Source: Flavobacteriales bacterium
GTDB taxonomy: Bacteria; Bacteroidota; Bacteroidia; Flavobacteriales_F; PHOS-HE28
Reading direction: 5' to 3'
Assembly (NCBI GenBank): GCA_024103275.1
Contig: JAGFIV010000123.1
Span: 1-45,812 of the forward strand
DNA: 45,812 nt
The notes beneath the pieces were generated by a model, which was not told where the DNA came from, searched no databases, and worked only from the letters and a program-made list of their open reading frames with translations. The translations under genes were made by a program, and so were the position numbers. The number at the start of each line of letters is the position of its first letter. Position 1 is the first letter of the stretch. Of the stretch, positions 15,625 to 24,662 are shown piece by piece.

Positions 15625-17412
15625 CTACCGGACCAAGGTCACCGTGCCGTTGAGGTCGTGCGTCTTGCCGTCGCCATCCTGTGCCCGCAGGGTGTAGAAG
15701 TAGGTGCCCTCGCTGAGCACCTCGCCCGTCGGTGAGCGCCCGTCCCATACCTGGTTCACGCGTTCCAGGCGGGCCACCAGCTGACCCCAGCGGTTGAAGA
15801 GCCGCACATCCAGGGAGTGTAGGCCGTTGCCTTGCACGCGGAACACGTCGTTCACGCCGTCGCCATTGGGGGAAAAGACGTTGGGGACACGCAGCGTGTC
15901 CGCCCCCGTGACGCAGATCTCCGCGCGGGCGGTATCCGTGCAGTCCCACTCATTTGACACGGCCAGCGACACCGGCCAGCAGCCCACGCCCGGAAAGAGG
16001 AAGGAAGGCGAAGGCTCGATGGAAGAGGCCCCTTCCGTGATGCCGAAGTGCCACAGCCATGCCGTGGCATCGGTGCTTCCGTCGGTGAACTGCACCTCGG
16101 GGTTGCCCACGGTGGGTTGTTCCGGTTCCCAGGAGAACTGTGCGTGCGGCACCGGCATCACGTTAATGGGCCCCACGGTTTGCTCCAGGTCGGGGCAGCC
16201 ATTGGCCTGCTGAACGGTCAGCGTGGCCACATAGCTTCCCGCCAGCGTGTAACAGTGCTGCACGGCCATGCCGCTCCCGGTACCGCCGTCGCCGAAATCC
16301 CAGGTATACGCATCATCCGCGCTGCCACCGGCCGTGAAGGTGATGCAGTGCGGCGCGCAACCGGCCGTGTCCGACGCATCCACCGCAGAGGGCGTCCCAC
16401 CCTCCACGGACAGCGCCACCTGGGCGCAGACCGTGTCCCCGCATACCGTGATGGCGCAGAAGGACAGCAGCACCCCGCCGCCATCGCCCGCCCCCGGCGC
16501 ATAGGTGGTGGCCAAGGCGTGCGGATCGCTGAAGCTGCCGCTTCCGCCCTGCCAAAGCACCGACACGTGCCCGCCCGTCACGCTGCCTGCCAGGTTGGCC
16601 GTGCCACCGCATGCCACGGCTCCACCGCCGGACAGCACCGTGGCCACCGTCGGTTCAAAAGGTGCCTGGCAACCGTAATTCACGTAGCTCGCCGTCGGCG
16701 TGCCCGGCCAGGCGAAATCCACGGTGGCACCATCGTTCTCCTCGGACTGGCCGCCGTAGTTGCCATACACGTTCACCAGCCGGTTCGCATCGTACGCCAC
16801 CGTGTCGCCGCAACTGATGCCCGGCACATTGATCTGCAGCGTCCGCAGCAGCGGCGGCCCCGGCGTGGAGGTCGTGTCCTGCATCACCAGGTCGTTGTTC
16901 TTGAAATGCCCCTGGCTGTTGCCCGCCTTCTGGAAAATGATGTACAGCGTATCGCTCAGCGCATGGAACGGGTTCGCCTCCACGCACATGGCCGTGGAGG
17001 TCACGAAGATCACCCGGCTGCCCGGCGGAATGATGCCCGCCGGCGGCTCCAGCAGGTGGCCGCAACTTTGGATCGTGGCATTGAGCTGGGCCGTCAGCGA
17101 TGCCGTGGCGGAGGTTTGCTCGATGCCCCGGAAGGTGCTGCTGTAAAAGGCGAACTGCAGGTCGGTCAAGGCGATCGGCTGCGGGCCGGTGATGAAACGC
17201 ACCATCTCATTCATGCCCTCCGTGCTGGCCGGGCAATCGTCCGGCGACACGCAGGCGTCCACCAGGATGCTCTCGATCTCCAGGCACTTTGTCGGGACCT
17301 GGCCCTGGACCGCGGGCGCCGTACACGCGGCCGCCATCACCGCCGCCATGGCGTACGGGCGGAACCTCACCGCCGCCATCTGCGCTCGTTCTCTCATGCT
17401 GTGCCGTTTCAT
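15625..17412 (-). CDS. Secreted PKD protein with T9SS type B sorting domain
   Basis: 595 residues. A signal peptide region lies at about 15-37 (AMAAVMAAACTAPAVQGQ). The N-terminal domain starts CLEIESILVDACV and contains EGMNEMVRF, a conserved N-domain of Bacteroidota T9SS cargo resembling lamin-tail modules. Ig/PKD-like modules follow (YTWDFGDGGTG, WLWHFGI), then the gliding-motility C-terminal domain (VPNVFSPNGDGVNDVF, FNRWGQLV, WDGRSPTGEVLSEGTYFY). The start ATG 17412 is chosen from the signal peptide; the frame stays open much further upstream but through the structured intergenic element. A surface or secreted protein of unknown ligand, probably functionally related to the T9SS protein at 12425. 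Confidence 0.8.
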   Translation of the reverse strand: MKRHSMRERAQMAAVRFRPYAMAAVMAAACTAPAVQGQVPTKCLEIESILVDACVSPDDCPASTEGMNEMVRFITGPQPIALTDLQFAFYSSTFRGIEQTSATASLTAQLNATIQSCGHLLEPPAGIIPPGSRVIFVTSTAMCVEANPFHALSDTLYIIFQKAGNSQGHFKNNDLVMQDTTSTPGPPLLRTLQINVPGISCGDTVAYDANRLVNVYGNYGGQSEENDGATVDFAWPGTPTASYVNYGCQAPFEPTVATVLSGGGAVACGGTANLAGSVTGGHVSVLWQGGSGSFSDPHALATTYAPGAGDGGGVLLSFCAITVCGDTVCAQVALSVEGGTPSAVDASDTAGCAPHCITFTAGGSADDAYTWDFGDGGTGSGMAVQHCYTLAGSYVATLTVQQANGCPDLEQTVGPINVMPVPHAQFSWEPEQPTVGNPEVQFTDGSTDATAWLWHFGITEGASSIEPSPSFLFPGVGCWPVSLAVSNEWDCTDTARAEICVTGADTLRVPNVFSPNGDGVNDVFRVQGNGLHSLDVRLFNRWGQLVARLERVNQVWDGRSPTGEVLSEGTYFYTLRAQDGDGKTHDLNGTVTLVR

Positions 17413-17526
17413 CCGGTCCGGGCCTGCTACACCGGCACGAACATACCGGGCCGCCACGCAGGCTTCACCCGTACGCCGCGGATCTTTTCCACCGTCGGGC
17501 ATGGATTGGCCGCGAGCGGCCCGTGG

Positions 17527-17752
17527 GGTTCTTTTGGGGCGTGTCCCCGCCGTCAGCGCCCAGGTCCCCACACGCGGGGCCGGGCCATCCGCTGTGGCTG
17601 CCTGGGCGCTGCGGCCGCCATGGGCGCTGCGGGGGCTCCGCCGTCGCCTCCTCGCCGGGATGTGGCGGATCACCATCCGCCCCTACCGTTGGCATGGCGG
17701 CAACGCATCGCCTGCGGCAGGCCGCCGCTGCTGTCCCTCACGCGGGCACCGG
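17527..17752 (+). repeat. Three-block intergenic repeat, copy 1
   Basis: It begins GGTTCTTTTGGGGCGTGTC, has the central block GCCATCCGC (17584-17592) and ends GCTGCTGTCCCTCACGCGGG. The same three blocks in the same order occur on the minus strand at 37255-37369. Between blocks there are strong hairpins: CAGCGCCCAGG (17554-17564) pairs perfectly with CCTGGGCGCTG (17601-17611), and GGCGGAT (17664-17670) with ATCCGCC (17675-17681). It occupies most of the 406-nt gap between the T9SS gene and mazG; no gene is seen there. It may be a mobile repeat or a structured RNA. Confidence 0.6.
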
Positions 17753-17818
17753 GTTGCCAAGGATGATCGGTGGGATCGGTGGGTGGATGGCCAATACACC
17801 ATCATCGCGCGTGGATGG

Positions 17819-18625
17819 TCATCCGTCCCTACGGGTTTTGGCGCGTTCCCAATACACATCCATCTCGGCCAGGCTCATCTCGCCCAATTTCTTGCCGTCC
17901 TTGCGGGATTCGGTCTCCAGGTATTGGAACCGCTGGATGAACTTCCTGTTCGTGCGTTCCAGGGCCTCATCCGGGTCGATCTTCAGGAAACGGGCGTAGT
18001 TCACGATACTGAAAAGCAGGTCGCCAAGCTCATCGGCCTGCCGGTCGCTGCCGGCATCCACCTCCTGCTTCAGTTCCGCCAGCTCCTCGTTCACCTTTTC
18101 CCACACCTGTCCGGGGTGTTCCCAATCGAAGCCCACGCCGCGTGCCTTGTCCTGTATGCGGATGGCCTTCACCAGGCTGGGCAGGCCGCGGGGCACGCCT
18201 TGCAATACGCTGCGCGGGACATCGTCCGGTCGTCCCTGCGGGTCGGCGCCCTGGCGTTCCTGCAATTTGATCTTCTCCCAATTGGCTTTCACGTCCTCCT
18301 CCCCTTCCACCTGCACCTCGCCATAGATGTGCGGGTGCCTGCGGATCAGCTTCTCACAGATGCCGTTCAGCACGTCGGTGATGGTGAAGGCGCCTTTCTC
18401 CTCACCGATCTTGGCGTAGAACACCATGTGCAGCAGCAGGTCGCCCAGCTCGCCCTTCAGCTCCTCCAGGTCGCCCTTCAAGATGGCATCGCTCAGCTCA
18501 TAGGTCTCCTCGATCGTCAGCGGTCGCAGGGTTTCCAAGGTCTGCTTGCGGTCCCAGGGGCACTTGGCACGCAGGTCGTCCATGATGTCCAGCAAACGCT
18601 CAAAGGCTTCAATGCGCGGATCCAT
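17819..18625 (-). CDS. mazG: Nucleoside triphosphate pyrophosphohydrolase MazG
   Basis: A 268-residue protein with two MazG domains, hydrolysing NTPs to NMP and diphosphate. Domain 1: CPWDRKQTLETLRPLTIEE, EETYELSDAI, GELGDLLLHMVFYAKIGEE. Domain 2: WEKVNEELAELKQEV, DELGDLLFSIVNYARFL. The EExxE and ExxD metal-binding motifs are complete in both domains. Length equals the E. coli-type protein. On the minus strand TAAACTTG ends four nt before the ATG, so the mRNA may be leaderless. It is monocistronic and divergent from a sugar permease. Confidence 0.92.
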   Translation of the reverse strand: MDPRIEAFERLLDIMDDLRAKCPWDRKQTLETLRPLTIEETYELSDAILKGDLEELKGELGDLLLHMVFYAKIGEEKGAFTITDVLNGICEKLIRRHPHIYGEVQVEGEEDVKANWEKIKLQERQGADPQGRPDDVPRSVLQGVPRGLPSLVKAIRIQDKARGVGFDWEHPGQVWEKVNEELAELKQEVDAGSDRQADELGDLLFSIVNYARFLKIDPDEALERTNRKFIQRFQYLETESRKDGKKLGEMSLAEMDVYWERAKTRRDG

Positions 18626-18629
18626 GCGG

Positions 18630-18637
18630 CAAGTTTA
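18630..18637 (-). promoter_or_regulatory. -7 box directly before the mazG start
   Basis: TAAACTTG (one mismatch to TAnnTTTG) is separated from the ATG by only CCGC. Confidence 0.35.
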
Positions 18638-18765
18638 CGGTTCCGTTGCAAGCGTTGGGCCGACGGGGCACGGGTCCGTGGCCAACACCCAATGGGGAAA
18701 AACCGCTCCCCAGCCCCTCCCTTCCTCCAACGGAACCCGATACTTTCACCGCCCATCGGACGACC

Positions 18766-20019
18766 ATGACCCAGCGATCGCACACCACCACCGCCGTGCT
18801 CATCATCGGCGTGCTGTTCTTCCTCTTCGGCTTCGTCACGTGGATCAACGGGCCGCTGATCAGCTACCTGAAGATCGTGTGCGAGCTCAACAGCGGCGCC
18901 GAGCCCTTCTACGTCACCTTCGCCTTCTACATCGCCTACTTCGTCACCGCGCTTCCCATGGCGTGGGTGCTGGGCAAAACGGGCATGAAGCGCGGCATGA
19001 TGTACGGGCTGTTCACCATGGCCTTGGGCGCCTTGCTGTTCATCCCCGCGGCGCAGGGACGCTCCTACGGGATGTTCCTGGGTGGTCTGTTCATCATCGG
19101 CACGGGGCTGTCGCTGCTGCAGACGGCCAGCAACCCGTACATCACCGTGGTGGGGCCGATCGAGAGCGCCGCCGCGCGCATCAGCGTGATGGGCATTTGC
19201 AACAAAATGGCCGGCGTGATCGCGCCGTTCGCGCTGGGGGCCTTGCTGCTGGCGGATGCGGACACCTTGCAGGCCGATCTGCGGACGCTCCAAGGGGATG
19301 CGTTGGCGGCCCGCCTGGATGAGCTGGCCTCCCGCATCATGATGCCCTACGCCGTGATGGCCGGTGCCTTGGTGCTGCTGGGCCTTTTCGTGCGCTTTTC
19401 ACCGCTGCCCGAGCTCGATCCCGAGGTGGACGCCCCCGGCGTGGCCACGGACGGGCGCGGCATCCTCTCCTTCCCCAACCTGGTGCTGGGCGTGGTGGCC
19501 CTCTTCTTCTACGTGGGCGTGGAGGTGATGGCCGGCGATACCATCACCGTGTACGGCCAGGAGATCGGCCTGCCCCTGGGCGAGGCCAAGCACCTCACCA
19601 GCTATACCATGATGGGCATGGTGGCCGGCTACATCATCGGCATCATCGCCATTCCGCGCTTCATCTCCCAGTCCAAGGCCCTGGCGGCCTCCGCCGTGCT
19701 CGGCGTGGTGTTCACCGTGGCGGCCACGCAGCTTAACGGCTACGCCTCGGTAATGTGCATCGCCCTGCTGGGCCTGGCCAATGCCCTGGTGTGGCCAGCC
19801 ATCTGGCCCCTCGCCATCGATGGGCTGGGCCGCCACACCAAGACCGGCAGCGCCCTGCTGATCATGGCCATTGCGGGCGGTGCCCTGCTCCCCTTGGTGT
19901 ACGGGCAGCTCGCCGGAGAGCCCGGCATCGGCCACCAACAAGCCTATTGGATGATGGTGCCGTGCTACCTCTTCATCCTGTGGTACGGCGTGAAGGGACA
20001 TAAGAAAAAGGCGTGGTGA
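18766..20019 (+). CDS. Sugar MFS transporter, FucP/glucose-galactose permease type
   Basis: A 417-residue, about 12-helix proton-coupled sugar permease. The N-terminus FFLFGFVTWINGPLISYLKIVCEL and the block GLSLLQTASNPYITVVGP are hallmarks of the FucP / glucose-galactose transporter family, and ALVWPAIWPLAIDGLGRHTKTGSALL is typical of the C-terminal half. The start ATG 18766 gives the standard N-terminus. The stop lies directly before an octamer repeat. A second member of the family lies at 24663; the two are only distantly alike. The sugar is unknown. Confidence 0.88.
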   Translation: MTQRSHTTTAVLIIGVLFFLFGFVTWINGPLISYLKIVCELNSGAEPFYVTFAFYIAYFVTALPMAWVLGKTGMKRGMMYGLFTMALGALLFIPAAQGRSYGMFLGGLFIIGTGLSLLQTASNPYITVVGPIESAAARISVMGICNKMAGVIAPFALGALLLADADTLQADLRTLQGDALAARLDELASRIMMPYAVMAGALVLLGLFVRFSPLPELDPEVDAPGVATDGRGILSFPNLVLGVVALFFYVGVEVMAGDTITVYGQEIGLPLGEAKHLTSYTMMGMVAGYIIGIIAIPRFISQSKALAASAVLGVVFTVAATQLNGYASVMCIALLGLANALVWPAIWPLAIDGLGRHTKTGSALLIMAIAGGALLPLVYGQLAGEPGIGHQQAYWMMVPCYLFILWYGVKGHKKKAW

Positions 20020-20029
20020 GGGGGAAAGG

Positions 20030-20092
20030 GGAAATGGCCAATTTGCCAAAGGGCCGATGCAGCAAAGGGCCAATTTCGCCAAAGGGCAATGA
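20030..20092. repeat. Octamer tandem repeat, opposite strand to the one at 9157
   Basis: GCCAAT/GCCAAA/GCCGAT cores recur at 20037, 20045, 20053, 20069 and 20078, about every eight nt. The reverse complement reads ATTGGC-type units and ends in the same C-rich run as the array at 9157-9236. It begins 10 nt after the permease stop. Confidence 0.65.
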
Positions 20093-20204
20093 TGCGGGCG
20101 GGATTTTCGCGGCACCGGCAGCCAAAACGCTTTCGCACTAAACCCGGCGCTGTCCCGTTACTTTGGCCTCCCCTTTAAGCCGACCACCCGGCGTGCCCAC
20201 CTGC

Positions 20205-22715
20205 ATGAGGCGATCCCTCTTCCTCCCCACCATGCTGTTTCCCGTGTTGCTGTTGGCGCAGGATGCCACGGTGGCCGGCACGGTGCGCGATGATGAGAAC
20301 AAGCCCCTGCCGGATGCCAGCATCGCCGTGCCGGGCGTGGCTTCCACCGCTTCCAATGCCAGCGGTGGCTACACCTTGACAGTGCCGGCGGGCCAGGCGG
20401 TGACCATCCGTTTCGCCTACCCCGGCGCGGAGATGGTGGAACGCACCGTGGAACTGGCACCCGGCGAAAAGCGCCTGCTGGACGTGGTGATCCGCTCCAC
20501 GGTGATCGGTGCGGTGACCGTGACCGACGACCGCCTGCGCGATGCGGGCATCGATAAGCTGAACGCACGCACCTCGCACTTCCAGCCTTCGCTGGGCGAC
20601 GTGAACAGCCTGCTGCAAGGCAGCCTGGGCGTGATGACGCGCAACGAGCTCAGCAGCGGCTACAACGTGCGCGGGGGCAACTTCGACGAGAACCTGGTGT
20701 ACGTGAACGGCATCGAGGTGTACCGCCCCTTCCTGGTGCGCAGCGGCCAGCAGGAAGGCCTGAGCTTCCCCAATCCCGACATGATCGAGCGCATCCACTT
20801 CAGCGCCGGCGGCTGGGAACCCCGCTACGGCGACAAGCTCAGCAGCGTGCTCGACATCACCTACCGGCGCCCGCGCGAGTTCGATGCCACCGTGAGCGCC
20901 AGCCTGCTGGGCGGCTCCGTCACCATCGGCAGCCCCATGGCCGGGCAGCGCCTGCGCCAGATCACCGGCTTCCGCTACCGCACCCTCAGCACCATCCTCA
21001 AGGGCCTCGATACCCAAGGCGACTACATCCCGCGCTACACCGACCTGCAGAGCTACTGGACCTACGACCTGAGCGACAAGGTGGAACTGGGCTTCCTCGG
21101 CCTGTACTCGCGCAACCGCTACGATGTGATCCCCAGCGACCGCGAGACCGAACTGGGCAACTTCAACCAGGCGCTGCGCTACACGGTGTACTTCGAAGGA
21201 CAGGAGCGCACGGCCTATGAAACCGTGTCGGGCGCGCTGAGCCTGAACGTGCGGCCCAACAGGAACACCGTGCTGCGCTTCACCGGCAGCCTGTTCAACA
21301 CCTACGAGACCGAGCGGATGGACATCCTGGGCGAATACCGCCTGGGCGAGCTGGACCGCAACCTGGCCAGCGAGCAATTCGGGGAGGTGGTGCGCGACCT
21401 GGGCATCGGGGCATACCTGGACCATGCGCGCAACGCCCTGGAGGCCACCGTGGCCAGCGGTACCCACACCGGCTCCTGGCGCCACGGCAACGGGAGCAAC
21501 CTGCAATGGGGCATCGAGGTGCGCGGCGAGGACATCCGCGACCGCCTGGGCGAGTGGTACATGGTGGACAGCGCGGGATACAGCATTCCGCAGGGCAACG
21601 GCGACAGCCTGAGGCTGAACAGCAACGTGAAATCCAGGATCGACCTGGCCAGCGTGCGCAGCTCGGCATACGTGCAGAACGCCTGGGAGTGGAAGACCGG
21701 GCCGGGCCGCAAGTGGGCGCTGGTGGCCGGGGTGCGCGGGCAGAACTGGAGCTACAACGGCCAAACGGTGATCAGCCCGCGGGTGCGGCTGGCCTTCCAT
21801 CCCGGCTGGAGGAAGGTGAACGCCCCCGGCGATACGGTGCCCCGCGACTACAGCTTCTGGTTCGCCACGGGATACTACTTCCAGCCGCCGTTCTACCGCG
21901 AGCTGCGCGATTCCCAGGGCCGCATCAACCCGGACGTGCGGGCCCAGGAGAGCATCCACTTCGTGCTGGGCATGGACCGCCAGTTCATGCTTTGGGAACG
22001 CCCCTTCAAGTTCAGCACCGAGGCCTACTACAAGGCGTTGTCGCACCTGAACCCCTACGAGCTGGACAACGTGCGCATCCGCTACTATGCCAGGAACAAC
22101 GCCAAGGGCTACGCCACGGGCATCGACATGAAGCTCAACGGCGAATTCATCCGGGGCGTGGAGTCCTGGGCATCGCTGTCGGTGATGAAGACGATGGAGG
22201 ACCTCGACGGCGACTTCTACTACCATTACTACAACCAGTATGGCGAGCGCACCGATGCGGAGGAGACCATCGACCGGCGGGCCGTCGACAGCGTGCGCGT
22301 GGAGGCAGGCTACATCCCCCGCCCCACCGACCAGCGGGTGAACTTCGCGCTCTTCTTCCAGGACGAGATGCCGCGCTGGCCCACCTTCAAGGTACACGTC
22401 AACTTGCTCTTCGGGACCAGCCTGCCCTACGGCCCGCCCAACGAATCGCGGTACGGTGACACCCTGCGCACCAGCCTCTACCGCCGGGTGGACATCGGCT
22501 TCAGCAAGCAGCTGCTCGGCGCAGCCGGGCAGGAGAAGACCGGGTTCCTGCGCCATGTGAAGGACTTATGGGTCTCCCTGGAGGTGTTCAACCTGATCAA
22601 CTTGAACAACACCGTGGACTACACCTGGGTGCAGGATGTGCAGGGGCGCTATTACGGCATCCCGGAGTTCCTCACCCCGCGCCGGATCAACGTGAAGGTG
22701 CTCGCCCGGTTCTGA
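20205..22715 (+). CDS. TonB-dependent outer-membrane receptor with carboxypeptidase-regulatory N-domain
   Basis: 836 residues. Signal peptide MRRSLFLPTMLFPVLLLAQ, then a carboxypeptidase-regulatory-like domain (about 20-105: VAGTVRDDENKPLPDASIAV ... GYTLTVPAGQAVTIRFAYPG). A plug domain follows (LNSLLQGSLGVMTRNELSSGYNVRGGNFDENLVYVNGIEVYRP, about 135-205) and a long beta-barrel that ends in the aromatic residue of KVLARF, as required for barrel insertion. There is no SusD partner next to it, so it is not a classic polysaccharide utilisation pair; the substrate could be a siderophore, oligosaccharide or peptide. A -7-like TACTTTG lies about 40 nt before the ATG. Confidence 0.88.
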   Translation: MRRSLFLPTMLFPVLLLAQDATVAGTVRDDENKPLPDASIAVPGVASTASNASGGYTLTVPAGQAVTIRFAYPGAEMVERTVELAPGEKRLLDVVIRSTVIGAVTVTDDRLRDAGIDKLNARTSHFQPSLGDVNSLLQGSLGVMTRNELSSGYNVRGGNFDENLVYVNGIEVYRPFLVRSGQQEGLSFPNPDMIERIHFSAGGWEPRYGDKLSSVLDITYRRPREFDATVSASLLGGSVTIGSPMAGQRLRQITGFRYRTLSTILKGLDTQGDYIPRYTDLQSYWTYDLSDKVELGFLGLYSRNRYDVIPSDRETELGNFNQALRYTVYFEGQERTAYETVSGALSLNVRPNRNTVLRFTGSLFNTYETERMDILGEYRLGELDRNLASEQFGEVVRDLGIGAYLDHARNALEATVASGTHTGSWRHGNGSNLQWGIEVRGEDIRDRLGEWYMVDSAGYSIPQGNGDSLRLNSNVKSRIDLASVRSSAYVQNAWEWKTGPGRKWALVAGVRGQNWSYNGQTVISPRVRLAFHPGWRKVNAPGDTVPRDYSFWFATGYYFQPPFYRELRDSQGRINPDVRAQESIHFVLGMDRQFMLWERPFKFSTEAYYKALSHLNPYELDNVRIRYYARNNAKGYATGIDMKLNGEFIRGVESWASLSVMKTMEDLDGDFYYHYYNQYGERTDAEETIDRRAVDSVRVEAGYIPRPTDQRVNFALFFQDEMPRWPTFKVHVNLLFGTSLPYGPPNESRYGDTLRTSLYRRVDIGFSKQLLGAAGQEKTGFLRHVKDLWVSLEVFNLINLNNTVDYTWVQDVQGRYYGIPEFLTPRRINVKVLARF

Positions 22716-22804
22716 CCGCCATGCCCGGAAATGAACATCGGGCTGGTGGCGTGATGCGGGGCGGTGGTTGGGCACGGACCCGATCGGCGGTTTATTTTGT
22801 GCGG

Positions 22805-23194
22805 ATGAAGCGCAACCTTCTCCCCTGGGTGGCCGGCCTGGTGCTGGTTTCGGGCTGCTCCACGCGCCACTATGTGGCCAGCAAGCACCCCAACGGCAAG
22901 CCGGAGGTGGTGATCTACACCCAAGGCAAGGGTGAACAGGCCGTGAAGGTGATGGAGAAGGTGTATTACCCCAATGGCCAACTGGATTACGTGGGCCGTT
23001 TCAAGGATGGCCGGGAAAACGGCGAGTGGATGTACTACTACGAGGACGGCACGCCGAAATACAAGGAGAACTGGGTCGACGGCCTCGAGGATGGCCTGCA
23101 GATCGAATACGCGCCCGACGGCCAACCCTACCTCGAGAAGTATTACGAGAAAGGGCGCCTGGTGAGGACGGTGGACAAGTCCAAGGGAGAGTGA
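22805..23194 (+). CDS. MORN-repeat (YwqK-like) lipoprotein
   Basis: 129 residues. A lipoprotein signal with lipobox LVSGC at about residue 19 is followed by MORN-type repeats: YYPNGQLDYVGRFKDGRENGEW, YYYEDGTPKYKENWVDGLEDG, EYAPDGQPYLEKYYEKG. Such proteins are annotated as YwqK-family antitoxins, but no toxin gene is adjacent and the signal peptide argues for an envelope role. TTATTTTG ends five nt before the ATG. It runs convergently towards rocD with a heptamer repeat between them. Confidence 0.8.
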   Translation: MKRNLLPWVAGLVLVSGCSTRHYVASKHPNGKPEVVIYTQGKGEQAVKVMEKVYYPNGQLDYVGRFKDGRENGEWMYYYEDGTPKYKENWVDGLEDGLQIEYAPDGQPYLEKYYEKGRLVRTVDKSKGE

Positions 23195-23230
23195 AGGGAA
23201 AGCTAATCCGCCTTCGCCAGGGCATCGGCA

Positions 23231-23262
23231 GTGAAAAAGCCGAAAGCTGAAAGCTGAAAAAA
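23231..23262. repeat. Heptamer repeat between convergent genes
   Basis: Two exact GAAAGCT units (23242-23255) are flanked by degenerate ones (GAAAAAG, GAAAAAA). It lies between the MORN gene and rocD. Confidence 0.55.
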
Positions 23263-23277
23263 GCCTGCCGGCCTGCC

Positions 23278-24522
23278 TTAGGCGAAGGCCTTCACGCTGT
23301 CGTGGATGATGGCGATGCACTCATCCAGCTGTTCGCGGTTCATCACCAAGGGCGGTGCAAAGCGGATGATGTCGCCGTGCGTGGGCTTGGCCAGCAGTCC
23401 GTGCCTTGCCAGGATCAGGCAAAGGTCCCAGGCCGTGCGGCCGTCCTTCCGCGGTTCGATCACCACGGCGTTCAGCAGGCCCTTGCCGCGCACCAGCTTC
23501 ACGAAGCCGAATTCATCCACCAGCTTCTGCATGGACTTGCGGAAGACCTCGCCCAGCTTCGCCGCATTCTCCGCCAATCGCTCGTCCTTCACCACCTGCA
23601 GCGCGGCGATGCCCACGCGGCCCGCGATGGGGTTGCCGCCGAAGGTGCTGCCGTGCTGTCCCGGTCGGATGGTGAGCATGACCGCGTCATCCGCCAGGAC
23701 GGCGCTGATGGGCAGCACCCCGCCGCTGAGGGCCTTGCCCAGGATCAGCACGTCGGGCCGCACGCCCTCGTGGTCGCAGGCCAGCAGCTTGCCGGTGCGG
23801 GCGATGCCCGTCTGGATCTCGTCGGCCATGAACAGCACGTTGCGTTCGCGGCACGCTTCGTAGGCCATCTTCAGGTAGCCGTCGTGCGGCACCATCACGC
23901 CGGCCTCGCCCTGGATGGGCTCCACCAGGAACGCCGCGACGTGCGGGTGTTCCAGGGCCCGTTGCAGCGCGGGGATGTTGTCGTAGGGGATCACATCGAT
24001 GCCCGGCGTGAACGGGCCGTAGTCCCCGCGTGCGTCGGGGTCGGTGCTGGCGCTGACAATGGTGATGGTGCGGCCGTGGAAGTTGCCGCTGCACATGACG
24101 ATCCGTGCCTGGCCGCGCGGAATGCCCTTCACGGTATAGCCCCATTTGCGGGCCAGCTTCATCGCCGTCTCCACCGCCTCGGCACCGGTGTTCATGGGCA
24201 GCACCTTGTCATAGCCGAAATAGCCGGTGATGTATTCCTCGAACTCGCCCAGCACATCGTTGTAAAAGGCACGGCTGGTGAGCGTCAGCTTCTTCGCCTG
24301 TTCGGTCAGCGCCCCAACGATCTTCGGGTGGCAGTGCCCCTGGTTCACGGCGCTGTAGGCGCTCAGGAAGTCGTAATAGTGCTTGCCTTCCACGTCCCAG
24401 AGGTTCACGCCCTCGCCCCTTTCCAGCACCACCGGCAACGGGTGGTAGTTGTGGGCCCCATGGCGTTCTTCCAGCTTGATGGCGTGTTGGCTGCGCGTAT
24501 CCTTGTGTTGTGTGGTAGGCAT
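23278..24522 (-). CDS. rocD: Ornithine aminotransferase
   Basis: A 414-residue class III PLP aminotransferase transferring the delta-amino group of ornithine to 2-oxoglutarate, giving glutamate-semialdehyde. Diagnostic sequence: [56 protein letters not shown], the cofactor Asp in ADEIQTG, the Schiff-base Lys in [10 protein letters not shown] (about residue 262) and HGSTFGGNP. Start ATG 24522 gives the usual N-terminus; 22 more codons are open upstream without similarity. A perfect -7 box TACCTTTG lies about 30 nt before the start. It is monocistronic. Confidence 0.94.
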   Translation of the reverse strand: MPTTQHKDTRSQHAIKLEERHGAHNYHPLPVVLERGEGVNLWDVEGKHYYDFLSAYSAVNQGHCHPKIVGALTEQAKKLTLTSRAFYNDVLGEFEEYITGYFGYDKVLPMNTGAEAVETAMKLARKWGYTVKGIPRGQARIVMCSGNFHGRTITIVSASTDPDARGDYGPFTPGIDVIPYDNIPALQRALEHPHVAAFLVEPIQGEAGVMVPHDGYLKMAYEACRERNVLFMADEIQTGIARTGKLLACDHEGVRPDVLILGKALSGGVLPISAVLADDAVMLTIRPGQHGSTFGGNPIAGRVGIAALQVVKDERLAENAAKLGEVFRKSMQKLVDEFGFVKLVRGKGLLNAVVIEPRKDGRTAWDLCLILARHGLLAKPTHGDIIRFAPPLVMNREQLDECIAIIHDSVKAFA

Positions 24523-24553
24523 GATGGAACGATGGGTCGTTGATCCGTGCCTG

Positions 24554-24561
24554 CAAAGGTA
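24554..24561 (-). promoter_or_regulatory. -7 box of rocD
   Basis: TACCTTTG followed by C on the minus strand is a perfect Bacteroidota -7 element about 30 nt before the rocD ATG. Confidence 0.55.
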
Positions 24562-24662
24562 GGCAGGTCCCCATCGGCAAAGGAACATTGGTGCCTGCGG
24601 AAGGTTCGCGCCATGCTTGTGGCGGCAAAACCGGTTAACATTGCCTCAGCCAACACCGGGCC

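Noticed and set aside
17289-17999. Plus-strand ORF over the gap between the T9SS gene and mazG
   Set aside because: It runs antisense through the T9SS signal peptide and the mazG 3' end and has no start context or domain; the stretch is explained better by the three-block repeat.
20175-22556. Very long minus-strand ORF (793 codons) opposite the TonB receptor
   Set aside because: It lies fully antisense to a well-supported gene, is full of His/Val/Ala/Gly from GC-rich third positions and shows no domain. The same holds for the long antisense ORFs over ccmF, GH92, paaZ and the helicase.
22805-23194. MORN protein as a true antitoxin
   Set aside because: It has a lipoprotein signal peptide and no toxin gene next to it; the YwqK antitoxin label is only a family name.
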